NCBI GenBank assembly: GCA_964594045.1
Contig: CAZQKR010000008.1
Location: 62,001 to 126,000, forward strand
Reading direction: 5' to 3'
Length of the DNA: 64,000 nucleotides
Origin: UBA2365 sp964594045
GTDB lineage: Bacteria > Bacteroidota > Bacteroidia > Chitinophagales > Saprospiraceae
How positions within the stretch are numbered: the first letter of the stretch is position 1; each line of letters begins with the position of its first letter. Of this stretch, positions 52,184 to 60,972 are shown in pieces. The translations under genes were made by a program, and so were the position numbers. The notes below the pieces were generated by a model that was given only the letters and a program-made list of their open reading frames with translations, ran no database searches and was not told where the DNA came from.

Positions 52184-53299
52184 TCAAGATCTTTCCACAA
52201 TTTTAGTCGGATTCAATACTTCATTTCGCAGGTTGGTTTCTCTGTTGACATTGGAAGCCAGTTCGATGTAATACGGCCTGCTCGGATTATGTTCGTCCGT
52301 GACGGCCGGAACCCCCGTATCACTGCCTTCCCTGATGGACTGTATGATCGGAATTTGTCCAAGCATCGAAGACCCGGACATTTCAACAAGTTTTTGTCCC
52401 CCACCCTGACCAAATATAAAGTATTTGTTATCAGGAAGTTCTGCAGGTGTAAACCATGACATGTTCTCCACAACACCCAGGATTGGGACACTGACATTTG
52501 GCATCATCATCATGGTAACTGCTTTGATGGCATCATCTACAGCCACATCCTGTGGTGTGACCACGATGATCGCTCCGGTTACCGGTAAGATTTGGACCAG
52601 GGAAAGCTGTACATCACCCGTTCCCGGAGGAAGGTCTATGATCATGAAATCGAGTGGCGGCCAAACCACATCTTTAACAAATTGCTGCATGATCCCATCC
52701 AGTTTGGGTCCACGTAAAACAACTGCCTGTTCAGGTTCTATGAAAAAACCTATGGACATAGCATAGATTCCGTGAGCTTCAAGCGGTACCAGTTTGTCCA
52801 GCCCGTATATTTTTCTGACTTCTGGTTTACGCCCCTTCAATCCCAGCATGGTCGGAATGGATGGTCCGTAAATATCTCCGTCGAGAATCCCGACTTTAAA
52901 TCCCATCTGCTTCAGACCCAGGGCAAGGTTAACAGCCACTGTTGACTTTCCGACCCCACCTTTTCCGGAAGTTACTGCGATGAAATTGCGTACATGAGGC
53001 AGAGGATTCTTGCTCATCTGTTCCGGTGACGGTTTAGGTCCAAAGCTGAATTGTTGTGTTTCGGGGCTGATCATGTGGATGTTCACCTCTGTATCGGGAT
53101 ACAACGCGCTGAGACTATCCTGGCAGGCAAGGGTCAATTCACCTTTCAACCTGCCTTCCAGCTTCTTGCTGTTAATGGTCACATTGATCTGACCGCCCTG
53201 AATATCGATGTTGACGATCATCTGTGCCGTTACAATATCCACACCGGTTGCCGGATCGATCACAGATCTCAGAGCTTCCTGTATTTTTTCTATTGTCAT
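52184..53299 (-). CDS. Mrp/NBP35-family iron-sulfur cluster carrier ATPase
   Basis: P-loop ATPase that holds and transfers iron-sulfur clusters. A MIP18/DUF59 domain lies at about 1-85. The deviant Walker A is AVTSGKGGVGKSTVAVNLA near residue 108-126. Walker B is MIIDLPPGTGD, and the family VVTPQDVAVDDA and VENMSWF segments follow. The bridging cysteine motif CxxC usual in ApbC is not obvious in the VENMSWFTPAELPD region, where an aligned cysteine pair is expected. Length of 371 residues is normal. Confidence 0.92.
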   Translation of the reverse strand: MTIEKIQEALRSVIDPATGVDIVTAQMIVNIDIQGGQINVTINSKKLEGRLKGELTLACQDSLSALYPDTEVNIHMISPETQQFSFGPKPSPEQMSKNPLPHVRNFIAVTSGKGGVGKSTVAVNLALGLKQMGFKVGILDGDIYGPSIPTMLGLKGRKPEVRKIYGLDKLVPLEAHGIYAMSIGFFIEPEQAVVLRGPKLDGIMQQFVKDVVWPPLDFMIIDLPPGTGDVQLSLVQILPVTGAIIVVTPQDVAVDDAIKAVTMMMMPNVSVPILGVVENMSWFTPAELPDNKYFIFGQGGGQKLVEMSGSSMLGQIPIIQSIREGSDTGVPAVTDEHNPSRPYYIELASNVNRETNLRNEVLNPTKIVERS

Positions 53300-53468
53300 T
53301 GTAAAATTTTTTTATTCCGGCTGCGTTCCTGAGAATTGAAGCAATCAAAAGGATAAAAAAAAGACGCAGCAGGAAGTTATAGCTTAATGTTTAATTTATT
53401 ATATCAACTGATTGAAAGAATTGTCTCAAGAAATTGGCAAAATTATTCTGATTTAAACCTTAAAGTGA

Positions 53469-53476
53469 TATTTTTG
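53469..53476 (+). promoter_or_regulatory. Candidate -7 box of the ribF fusion gene
   Basis: TATTTTTG followed by GCGG matches TAnnTTTG. It lies 101 bases before the ATG at 53578. Confidence 0.4.
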
Positions 53477-53577
53477 CGGCCACGGCTCTTGAACCTTTTA
53501 TTCAAAAACCGGACAAATTTAGTTTTCTATATTAATATGCAACATATTTCCTATTTTTTTAATGCATTCAGGCTGAT

Positions 53578-55572
53578 ATGAAAATATACAGAAATATCAG
53601 TGAATTGCCAGACTTTAAACAAACGGTTGTTACAATTGGTTCATTTGATGGATTACATATAGGCCACCAGAAGATCATCAACCGTCTGAAGACCAAGGCC
53701 AGGGAGAATGATTATGAAAGTGTTGTCATCACGTTCAGTCCTCACCCCAGAGAAGTTTTATCATCTTCCGAAAAGGATTTCAGGTTGCTGAGTGTGGATG
53801 ATGAAAAAATTGAGCTGATGCGCAAAACCGGAATTGACCACCTGGTGATCATTCCATTCAGCATTGAATTCAGTCAGATGCACCCGGGAGAATACATTGA
53901 AAATTTTCTGGTCAAATATTTCAACCCTGCGATCATCATCATTGGCTATGACCACAGATATGGTCTTAACAGGTCAGGGGACATCTACCTGTTAAAGCAA
54001 TACTCCAAAAAATATGGTTACCGGATCATTGTCATTTCCAAACAGGAAGTTGAAGAGAATGCGATCAGCTCCACGATCATTCGGAATTCCCTGCTTTCAG
54101 GTGATATTGAGACTTCCAGAATGTATATGAATTACAATTACTCCATTTCTGGTAAAGTAGTTGATGGTGAAAAAATGGGCAGGAAACTGGGTTATCCTAC
54201 CATCAATGTTCAACCACACCCCAAAAAACTGATCCCCAAGGAAGGGGTATATGCAGTAAGGGTCTATATTGAAGATACACCTTATGAAGGAATGATGTAT
54301 ATCGGATCAAAACCCACTTTTGGAGATCAGTTTGCAAAAGTGGTTGAAGTGCATCTTTTCGATTTTTTCCGCGAATTGTACGGAGCATTTGTGAAGGTTG
54401 AGATTCTCGATTATATCCGTGCAGAAAACCGATTTGAGTCTCCTGAATCACTGCAGATCCAGCTTGCAGAGGACAAAAAAAATGCGGTTGATCTGATCAG
54501 ATCCCACCAGCAAAAAACTGAATTGCTTTTCAATATTGCAGTGATCATCCTGAATTACAACGGCAAGGATTATCTGGAAGAATATCTGCCTTCCGTGATA
54601 TCCAATACCACTCTTCCATTTAAACTCATTATAGCAGACAACGGATCAACGGATGATTCGATTGAATTTGTAAAAAAATACTATCCTGAAATAGAAGTAC
54701 ATGAACTTGAACGGAATTATGGTTTTGCAGAAGGCTATAATCGCGTGATCAAATCACTGGATGATTTCAAATATGTTGTGCTGTTGAACTCAGATGTTGA
54801 AACCGAGGCTGACTGGCTCAGCCCGATCATCGAACTGATGGAACAGGATAAACAAATTGGTGTGGCACAACCAAAAATCCTTTCCTATGATGACAAAACA
54901 AAATTTGAATACGCCGGTGCAGCGGGCGGATACCTGGATTTGCTGGCGTATCCATTCTGCAGGGGAAGAATTTTTGATGATCTGGAAACGGATGAGGGAC
55001 AGTACAATGATAACAAGGAAGTTTTCTGGGCAAGTGGAGCTGCAATGGTGATCAGAAAAAAGCTGTTCATGGAAATCGGAGGCTTTGATACAAGGTTTTT
55101 TGCACATCAGGAAGAGATCGATCTTTGCTGGAGAATAAAAATGGCAGGCTATAAAGTATATAGCGTTGGTGCTTCAACCGTTTATCATCTGGGTGGTGGA
55201 ACCTTATCCTATGTCAACCCACATAAAACATACCTGAATTTCAGAAACAACCTGGTCATGCTGCTCAAAAATGATTACAAAAGAGCAACATTCTGGAAAT
55301 TTCCACTCAGACTGGTCCTGGACGGAATAGCTGCTTTTAAATTCCTTTTGGAAGGCAGACCGAAAGCATTAATGGCTATTTTCAAAGCGCACATGTATGT
55401 TTATGCCAATTTTAAAATGATCCTTGAGAGCAGACTTTCCAGCTGGAAACTTGTCAGAAAAAACCGTATCGGGTCAGAACGTATGGCCGGGAAATACTAC
55501 CGGCTGATCATTTGGGATTATTTCATAGAAAATCGCAAAAAATTCACGCAATTGCCTCAAAATGAGCAGTAA
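53578..55572 (+). CDS. ribF: RibF (riboflavin kinase/FAD synthetase) fused to family 2 glycosyltransferase
   Basis: One frame of 664 codons with no stop at the domain border. Residues 1-310 form complete RibF: the adenylyltransferase motif GSFDGLHIGHQKI at 21-33, SSTIIRN at 164-170, and flavokinase GRKLGYPTIN at 201-210 with KPTFGD at 245-250. Residues of about 318-640 form a GT2 glycosyltransferase of the rhamnosyltransferase-like group: AVIILNYNGKDYLEEYL, IIADNGSTDDS, a DxD-like LLNSDVETE, and HQEEIDLCWRIKMAGY. The joint has a six-A run (54512-54517). An indel of one base there would create a stop and separate the two. No ATG opens the GT2 part. It overlaps the RluA-like gene by 11 bases. 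Confidence 0.88.
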   Translation: MKIYRNISELPDFKQTVVTIGSFDGLHIGHQKIINRLKTKARENDYESVVITFSPHPREVLSSSEKDFRLLSVDDEKIELMRKTGIDHLVIIPFSIEFSQMHPGEYIENFLVKYFNPAIIIIGYDHRYGLNRSGDIYLLKQYSKKYGYRIIVISKQEVEENAISSTIIRNSLLSGDIETSRMYMNYNYSISGKVVDGEKMGRKLGYPTINVQPHPKKLIPKEGVYAVRVYIEDTPYEGMMYIGSKPTFGDQFAKVVEVHLFDFFRELYGAFVKVEILDYIRAENRFESPESLQIQLAEDKKNAVDLIRSHQQKTELLFNIAVIILNYNGKDYLEEYLPSVISNTTLPFKLIIADNGSTDDSIEFVKKYYPEIEVHELERNYGFAEGYNRVIKSLDDFKYVVLLNSDVETEADWLSPIIELMEQDKQIGVAQPKILSYDDKTKFEYAGAAGGYLDLLAYPFCRGRIFDDLETDEGQYNDNKEVFWASGAAMVIRKKLFMEIGGFDTRFFAHQEEIDLCWRIKMAGYKVYSVGASTVYHLGGGTLSYVNPHKTYLNFRNNLVMLLKNDYKRATFWKFPLRLVLDGIAAFKFLLEGRPKALMAIFKAHMYVYANFKMILESRLSSWKLVRKNRIGSERMAGKYYRLIIWDYFIENRKKFTQLPQNEQ

Positions 55573-56293
55573 GTTACCCTACCGGATTTTATTTGATGAT
55601 CCATTCTTTCTGGTCGTTGACAAATCTGCAGGCATTCCTGTAATTGCTGAACGATCCAAAAATCCCATACCCGGACTTTTCGACCGGCTGGTCATGGAAT
55701 TCGGAGATGAACTCAGATTGGTGCACAGGATCGATAAACAGACCAGTGGACTGGTGATCATTGCGAAGGGAACAGAAATTCAGCAGTACTTTTCCAGGCT
55801 TTTTTTGCAGCGGGAAATTGACAAATATTACCTGGCAATTGTGGAAGGTGTACTCACCAATGAGGATTGGGAACAGATCGATGCACCGATCTTTATACGT
55901 CCGAATGCCACCACAGCCAGTGTACACAAAAAAGGACGCAAATCCCTCACGCTATACAGGACTCTGGAAAATTACGGTTTAGCCAGTCTTGTAGAACTCA
56001 GACTCATCACAGGAAGAACACATCAGATCCGGGTACACATGGCGCACATCGGTCATCCGCTTTTGGTGGACAAATGGTACGGAAACCGGGAAGAAATATT
56101 TTTGTCAGATATCAAGAAAAGAAAATACAGGCTTAAGGAATTTGAAGAAGAATTACCCCTTGTGTCAAGACATACTTTGCACGCGTCACGAATCAATTTC
56201 AAACATCCTGATAATGGCCAGATGATCGATATTCAGTCTCCATTACCTAAAGACCTGAATGCACTGGTCAACCAACTCAGAAAGTTATCCTGA
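55562..56293 (+). CDS. RluA-family RNA pseudouridine synthase
   Basis: Converts uridine to pseudouridine in rRNA or tRNA. The catalytic motif HRIDKQTSGLVII is present (HRLDxxTSG with Asp). The C-terminal RTHQIRVHMAHIGHPLLVDKWYG is typical. Residues up to 25 (FDDPFFLVVDKSAGIPV) form the family N-terminus. There is no S4 domain. The 243 residues resemble RluA/RluC-type enzymes, but the target base is not certain. It begins inside the fusion gene's last codons, so it is translated from the same message. Confidence 0.92.
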   Translation: MSSKLPYRILFDDPFFLVVDKSAGIPVIAERSKNPIPGLFDRLVMEFGDELRLVHRIDKQTSGLVIIAKGTEIQQYFSRLFLQREIDKYYLAIVEGVLTNEDWEQIDAPIFIRPNATTASVHKKGRKSLTLYRTLENYGLASLVELRLITGRTHQIRVHMAHIGHPLLVDKWYGNREEIFLSDIKKRKYRLKEFEEELPLVSRHTLHASRINFKHPDNGQMIDIQSPLPKDLNALVNQLRKLS

Positions 56294-56330
56294 AATGGAT
56301 CCGGTTTAATTTATGTATTAAAATCGCCTG

Positions 56331-56888
56331 CTAATTGAGCAGATCATCTGACGGCATATCTGCAATGATCGTGAAGTTATCCCCTTTACTGGAAATGATG
56401 GTTTTCCAGAGCTCCACAGGCTGATTATTGAAAATAAAGTTCATGTCAAAATCGGCTTTGAGCCAGGAGCCCAGCTCCCATTCTCCTTCCAATTGTCCGC
56501 TTGACCACCCCGAATAACCGATATAAAACCGGATATCATCAGGGGTGATGATCTTTTGCCTGATCAAAGCTTTTAACTGCTCGAAATTGCCACCCCAATA
56601 AATCCCTGAAATGATCTCAATACTTTCATCCAGAAGTTCGCCGACCCTGTGGACGTAATGCAGCGTATCCGTTGAAACTGGTCCTCCCATGTAGGCAACA
56701 GCATTGAAATCAGGAAAATCCGGAATGATCTCGTCCACCATGATCTCTACGGGCCTGTTGATGACAAAACCAACAGCACCTTCATCGTTATGTTCAGCCA
56801 GGAGAATGGCGGTACGGTTGAAATAACCATCCATCATGAATGGCTGCGAAAGCAAAATATCCCCTTTATTAAAATGTGCCTGATTCAT
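56331..56888 (-). CDS. YqgE/AlgH family protein
   Basis: Cytoplasmic protein of unknown biochemical role; in Pseudomonas AlgH was linked to alginate regulation. The family motifs GDILLSQPFMMDGYFNRTAILL, GAVGFVINRPVE, MGGPVSTDTLHYVH and YIGYSGWSSGQLEGEW, read in parts, are conserved. The 185 residues are typical. Its ATG lies one base from the fabD stop, so it is the last gene of the folE-fabD-algH transcript. Confidence 0.93.
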   Translation of the reverse strand: MNQAHFNKGDILLSQPFMMDGYFNRTAILLAEHNDEGAVGFVINRPVEIMVDEIIPDFPDFNAVAYMGGPVSTDTLHYVHRVGELLDESIEIISGIYWGGNFEQLKALIRQKIITPDDIRFYIGYSGWSSGQLEGEWELGSWLKADFDMNFIFNNQPVELWKTIISSKGDNFTIIADMPSDDLLN

Positions 56889-56889
56889 A

Positions 56890-57768
56890 TCAAATGGATT
56901 CAGTAACTTTTGTCCGGTCTATTCTTTTAACAAATGTAACCAATGTGCGGCCGTTTCCGCCAACTTCAATGAATTTTTGAGCTCCGTCTGTGATCATTTG
57001 CTGAATGGTTTGTGTCCATCTGACCGGCGCGGTGAGTTGCGCCAGCAGATTAACCTTCAGTTGACCGGGATCAGTACAAGCTTTCGCATTAACGTTTTGA
57101 TACACCGGACAAACCGGACTTTTAAAATCCGCTTCCCGGATGGCTGCCGACAGTTTGTTTTGGGCGGGCTGCATGAATACACTATGGAACGCACCGGCCA
57201 CTTTAAGTTCAATCGCTTTCATAGCTCCATGCTCAAGGCTTTTGGAAATTGCCTCTGAAATACCTTCCCGGGAACCTGATATCACGATTTGCCCGGGACA
57301 ATTGTAGTTGGCAGGACTCACTTTGGCATTGGTTTCAGCACAGATCTGCTCAACCTGTTCATCGGATAAACCCAGAATTGCAGCCATCGTGCTTTCTTCC
57401 AAATCACATGCCTCCTGCATGGCCAATGCCCTTGCGTTGACCAACTTTAACCCTGTTTCAAAATCCAGCACTTTTGCTGCCGTCAACGCGCTGATCTCAC
57501 CAAGTGAATGTCCAGCCACCATATCCGGAACAAAACCCGCTCCGGCTGCTGCCACACTGGCCATAGAATGTATAAACATGGCAGGCTGTGTGATCTTGGT
57601 CTGCTTCAGATCATCCTCTGAACCTTCAAACATCACTTTGACAATATCAAATCCAAGGATTTCATTGGCAATATTAAACATCTCTCTGACTTCCCTGCTT
57701 GACTCAAACAGGTCTTTTCCCATACCTGGAAACTGACTGCCCTGTCCCGGAAAAATATAAGCATTCAT
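56890..57768 (-). CDS. fabD: ACP S-malonyltransferase
   Basis: Transfers malonyl from malonyl-CoA to acyl carrier protein for fatty acid synthesis. FPGQGSQFPGMGKDL opens the protein, the nucleophilic serine is in VAGHSLGEISALTA, and the catalytic histidine is in GAFHSVFMQPA. Length of 292 residues is normal. It lies between folE (22-base gap) and algH (1-base gap). Confidence 0.97.
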   Translation of the reverse strand: MNAYIFPGQGSQFPGMGKDLFESSREVREMFNIANEILGFDIVKVMFEGSEDDLKQTKITQPAMFIHSMASVAAAGAGFVPDMVAGHSLGEISALTAAKVLDFETGLKLVNARALAMQEACDLEESTMAAILGLSDEQVEQICAETNAKVSPANYNCPGQIVISGSREGISEAISKSLEHGAMKAIELKVAGAFHSVFMQPAQNKLSAAIREADFKSPVCPVYQNVNAKACTDPGQLKVNLLAQLTAPVRWTQTIQQMITDGAQKFIEVGGNGRTLVTFVKRIDRTKVTESI

Positions 57769-57790
57769 TTAAACCAATACTTTAACTTAA

Positions 57791-58387
57791 TTAATGTAAC
57801 CTACTGGAAATCAATTTAAGAAATTCATTTCTGGTAGAATTGTCTTCAAATGCACCTTTGAAAGCAGAGGTTGTGGTAACAGAATTTTGCTTCTGCACAC
57901 CTCTCATCATCATACACATATGATAGGCTTCGATCACCACTGCTACTCCAAGTGGTTTAAGTGTGGCATTGATCGCTTCGACAATATCCAGTGTCAGCCT
58001 CTCCTGTACCTGGAGCCTACGGGCAAAAACCTCAACAATCCTTGGAATTTTACTCAGTCCAACGATGTAACCATTTGGAATATAGGCTACATGTGCCTTC
58101 CCGTAAATCGGTAAGAGGTGATGTTCACAAAGACTGTAAACGTCGATATCCTTGACGATGACCATTTCATCATAATCTTCCCTGAAGACGGCTTTTTGCA
58201 ATATGGCCACCGGATCTTCCTGATATCCGTGCAATAAAAACTGCATAGCTTTGGCGGCTCTTTCCGGTGTTTTGATCAATCCCTCCCTGTTCGCATCCTC
58301 TCCTGAGATTTCAAGGATCTGCTTATAGTGCTCCATTAACTGCCTGGTCTTATGTTCATCCTCAAAGGGAAATTTCTTTGGATCCAT
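57791..58387 (-). CDS. folE: GTP cyclohydrolase I
   Basis: First enzyme of tetrahydrofolate and pterin synthesis, forming dihydroneopterin triphosphate. The zinc site VYSLCEHHLLPIYGKAHVAYIP and the GLSKIPRIVEVFARRLQVQERLT helix are clear. VVIEAYHMCMMMRGVQK carries the second zinc cysteine. The 198-residue length is typical. It is the first gene of a folE-fabD-algH cluster. Confidence 0.97.
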   Translation of the reverse strand: MDPKKFPFEDEHKTRQLMEHYKQILEISGEDANREGLIKTPERAAKAMQFLLHGYQEDPVAILQKAVFREDYDEMVIVKDIDVYSLCEHHLLPIYGKAHVAYIPNGYIVGLSKIPRIVEVFARRLQVQERLTLDIVEAINATLKPLGVAVVIEAYHMCMMMRGVQKQNSVTTTSAFKGAFEDNSTRNEFLKLISSRLH

Positions 58388-58527
58388 ATATTTGTGTTTT
58401 AAAATTTAAAAGTATGCTTTTGTTTAGTAATGCACAAAACTTTTTTAATTTTAACATAAATTATACCACGTAGTTATGGTAACCTGAAATGTTATAAATT
58501 GTTTTTTAACATGAAAATAAATAGATC

Positions 58528-59394
58528 TTGGAAAAAAAACTGATCGTGATCACCGGTGTATCTACGGGAATTGGCCGGGAATTGTCCATCAAACTTAGCC
58601 GTGCCGGTTACCGTGTGATCGGCACTGTCAGGTCAACAGAACATGGCGAAGAATTAAAAAAGGAATTGAAAACTGATTTTGATTACCTTCTTCTGGATCT
58701 GGAGGATGAACTGTCAGTCAACAGCTTTTATGACAGGATTAAGGAAATGACGGGCGAAACGGGGATCCATTGCCTGATCAACAATGCCGGTATTGCAACG
58801 GGCGGGCCAATGATGTTGCTCTCCTTTCAGGAACTGCACAGGCAGATGCTGATCAATTTTTACAGTGTTTTCAGTATCACAAATGCACTTTTGCCCCTGT
58901 TGGGCGCTGGACTCAACTCAACTTTTCCGCCGGGGTTGATCATTAACATAAGCAGTGTCTCAGGAATATTCAACACACCATTCCTCGGACCTTATTGCAT
59001 CTCAAAGCATGCATTGGAAAGTATGTCAGATATTTACAGAAGGGAATTGGCTATCTTTGGAATAAAACTGGTGGTCATACAGCCTGGCCCGATTCAAACA
59101 CCCATCTGGCAAAAATCTGTACCCTCTTCCAATCCGTACCTGAAAACTGATTTTGCCCGGGTTTATGATGCCTTAAGTACCGAAATCCGGGAAACAGAAA
59201 AAAGTGCACTTCCGGTGCATAAGATCAGTAAAGTTATCCTGAAAGTGTTGACAAAAAAGCGTCCGAAAACCAGATATCTTATTGCACAAAGGCCATTTTT
59301 GCTCCGGCTGATCCACCTCTTTTTCCCGGACAAATGGATGGATCTCATTTTTTTAAACAAATTTAAAGCAGTGATGAAGAATTCTTTAAATTAA
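58528..59394 (+). CDS. Short-chain dehydrogenase/reductase
   Basis: NAD(P)-dependent SDR of the classical type. TGVSTGIGRELSIKL is the cofactor loop, INNAGIA the NAG motif, and the catalytic triad is in ISSVSGIFNTPFLGPYCISKHALE (Ser, Tyr-x3-Lys). The 288 residues are slightly long because of a C-terminal extension with hydrophobic aromatic character. The start codon is TTG at 58528; the ATG at 58511 is in another frame. Substrate unknown. Confidence 0.91.
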   Translation: MEKKLIVITGVSTGIGRELSIKLSRAGYRVIGTVRSTEHGEELKKELKTDFDYLLLDLEDELSVNSFYDRIKEMTGETGIHCLINNAGIATGGPMMLLSFQELHRQMLINFYSVFSITNALLPLLGAGLNSTFPPGLIINISSVSGIFNTPFLGPYCISKHALESMSDIYRRELAIFGIKLVVIQPGPIQTPIWQKSVPSSNPYLKTDFARVYDALSTEIRETEKSALPVHKISKVILKVLTKKRPKTRYLIAQRPFLLRLIHLFFPDKWMDLIFLNKFKAVMKNSLN

Positions 59395-59438
59395 GGGCTT
59401 TACGCATGATCAAAAAACAGTTTATCTAAAGTTTTCAC

Positions 59439-59446
59439 TATTTTTG
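59439..59446 (+). promoter_or_regulatory. -7 box of the 179-residue unknown gene
   Basis: TATTTTTG followed by CC matches TAnnTTTG, 15 bases before the ATG at 59462. Confidence 0.5.
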
Positions 59447-59461
59447 CCAAAAAAATAAAGC

Positions 59462-60001
59462 ATGGATATTTCTAAGTTAAACTCAGTGGTTAAAAATCTG
59501 GATAAAGTAATGCAAAACACCCAGGATTACCGGGATCAATGGGAAGCTACGCATAAAAACCTGATCATAAGTACTCTGGAACACCTCATTTCATCTGCAG
59601 GGATACAGGGAGAAGTGGTCATCAACGATAATTATGAAGGACTGGAAGCGATTTCTCTCGCATTGCAGACCAAAGACAGCGGTATATACGAAAGAATCTC
59701 GGATAAGACGAAAAGAGCGCTGATCAGGAATGGAGGAGTATTGACCTATCACCAGTTGTTCAACGGCAAAATTGGCATACTCATCGGTTATCCATATATA
59801 GAGGGTATCGGACAGCCCAAAATGCCCAAAACACTTGAGATCGTGCGTCCTGATGAGTTGAAAGAGATCCATGTGCTCAGGCATGTTGAAATGTTTATCA
59901 ATGAAATTGCAGAGTGGGAAGATTTTGATGATGATAAAGATGCCACTCATACGATTGGCTTCCACAGGACTGCAACCATCACCGAACAAGAAGAATCATA
60001 A
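59462..60001 (+). CDS. Conserved hypothetical protein
   Basis: Not recognised with confidence. The 179 residues lack a signal or membrane segment. The first 30 residues are helical (LNSVVKNLDKVMQNTQDYRDQW). A mixed alpha/beta core follows (GEVVINDNYEGLEAISLALQ, NGGVLTYHQLFNGKIGILIGYPYIEG). The C-terminus is acidic (EWEDFDDDKD). The CPBP protease gene follows after 11 bases, so it is likely co-transcribed. Confidence 0.8.
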   Translation: MDISKLNSVVKNLDKVMQNTQDYRDQWEATHKNLIISTLEHLISSAGIQGEVVINDNYEGLEAISLALQTKDSGIYERISDKTKRALIRNGGVLTYHQLFNGKIGILIGYPYIEGIGQPKMPKTLEIVRPDELKEIHVLRHVEMFINEIAEWEDFDDDKDATHTIGFHRTATITEQEES

Positions 60002-60012
60002 AAATTCCCCGG

Positions 60013-60957
60013 ATGTTTTTTCTGAATGTCAAAAAAGGAGTGAACCATTGGTGGCTTTACCTGGTGGGCATTGTGGCTGTTTCACTGGGCTATATCATTG
60101 GGCAAATACCTCTGAGCTTAATTCTTGCGTATCGGACTTCAGTTGACCCGAACCTGGATTCATCTGATCTTCAGAACTTTACAGAGCAGATGGATTTTAA
60201 TAAATTCGGTATCTCAACCAATGCAGGATTAGTGCTCAGTTTATTGTTTTTTGTTTTTGCGCTTGCCTTCCTGTATTTTACGGTCAGGTATATCCACCAC
60301 AGATCATTCCATTCGCTGATCAGTTATACCGGAAAAACAAACTGGAAAAGGTTCTTATGGGGATTTGGAGTCTGGTTCGGTATCAGTCTGATCATGGAAT
60401 TCATTTCCTACATGAACAGTCCGGAAAATTATCAGTTTTTTATGCCGGACCTGAATTATCTCCTTTTACTTTTGATCTGTATATTGATCTTACCCTTGCA
60501 GACCAGTTTCGAGGAGCTGTTTTTCAGGGGATACCTCATGCAGGCAACCGGCTGGTTTTCTAAATCCAAATGGGTAGCGTTTGCGGTAACCTCACTCTTA
60601 TTCATGTCCATCCATCTGGCAAATCCCGAGATCGGAAAATATGGCATCTGGAATATGATCATTTATTACCTGTTTTCAGGCATGGTCCTTGCTTTCGTCA
60701 CGATAATGGATGACAGGCTCGAACTTGCTCTTGGAATTCACTTCGCCAATAATTTTTTTGGTGCCACACTGGTCACTTATGAAGGTGCTGCCCTTCAAAC
60801 GGATTCCTTGTTCAAGGTGCATGAGATTCATCCACAATTTATGGTGGTCGGTTTTGCAATTGTTGCCATACTTTTTTCCCTGATCGCCGCTCGAAAATAC
60901 AAATGGCAAAGTATTCGTAAAAGTTTTGCATGGAAAATCAACACTCTTGATAATTAA
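60013..60957 (+). CDS. CPBP-family intramembrane metalloprotease
   Basis: Integral membrane glutamic/metal protease related to CAAX prenyl endopeptidase. The catalytic EExxxR motif is SFEELFFRGYLM, followed by SIHLANPE and the second histidine in GIHFANNFFG. Seven to eight membrane helices are visible. At 314 residues it is slightly longer than usual, with an extra N-terminal helix pair. It follows the unknown gene closely. Substrate unknown. Confidence 0.9.
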   Translation: MFFLNVKKGVNHWWLYLVGIVAVSLGYIIGQIPLSLILAYRTSVDPNLDSSDLQNFTEQMDFNKFGISTNAGLVLSLLFFVFALAFLYFTVRYIHHRSFHSLISYTGKTNWKRFLWGFGVWFGISLIMEFISYMNSPENYQFFMPDLNYLLLLLICILILPLQTSFEELFFRGYLMQATGWFSKSKWVAFAVTSLLFMSIHLANPEIGKYGIWNMIIYYLFSGMVLAFVTIMDDRLELALGIHFANNFFGATLVTYEGAALQTDSLFKVHEIHPQFMVVGFAIVAILFSLIAARKYKWQSIRKSFAWKINTLDN

Positions 60958-60972
60958 CTATAAACCAATATA

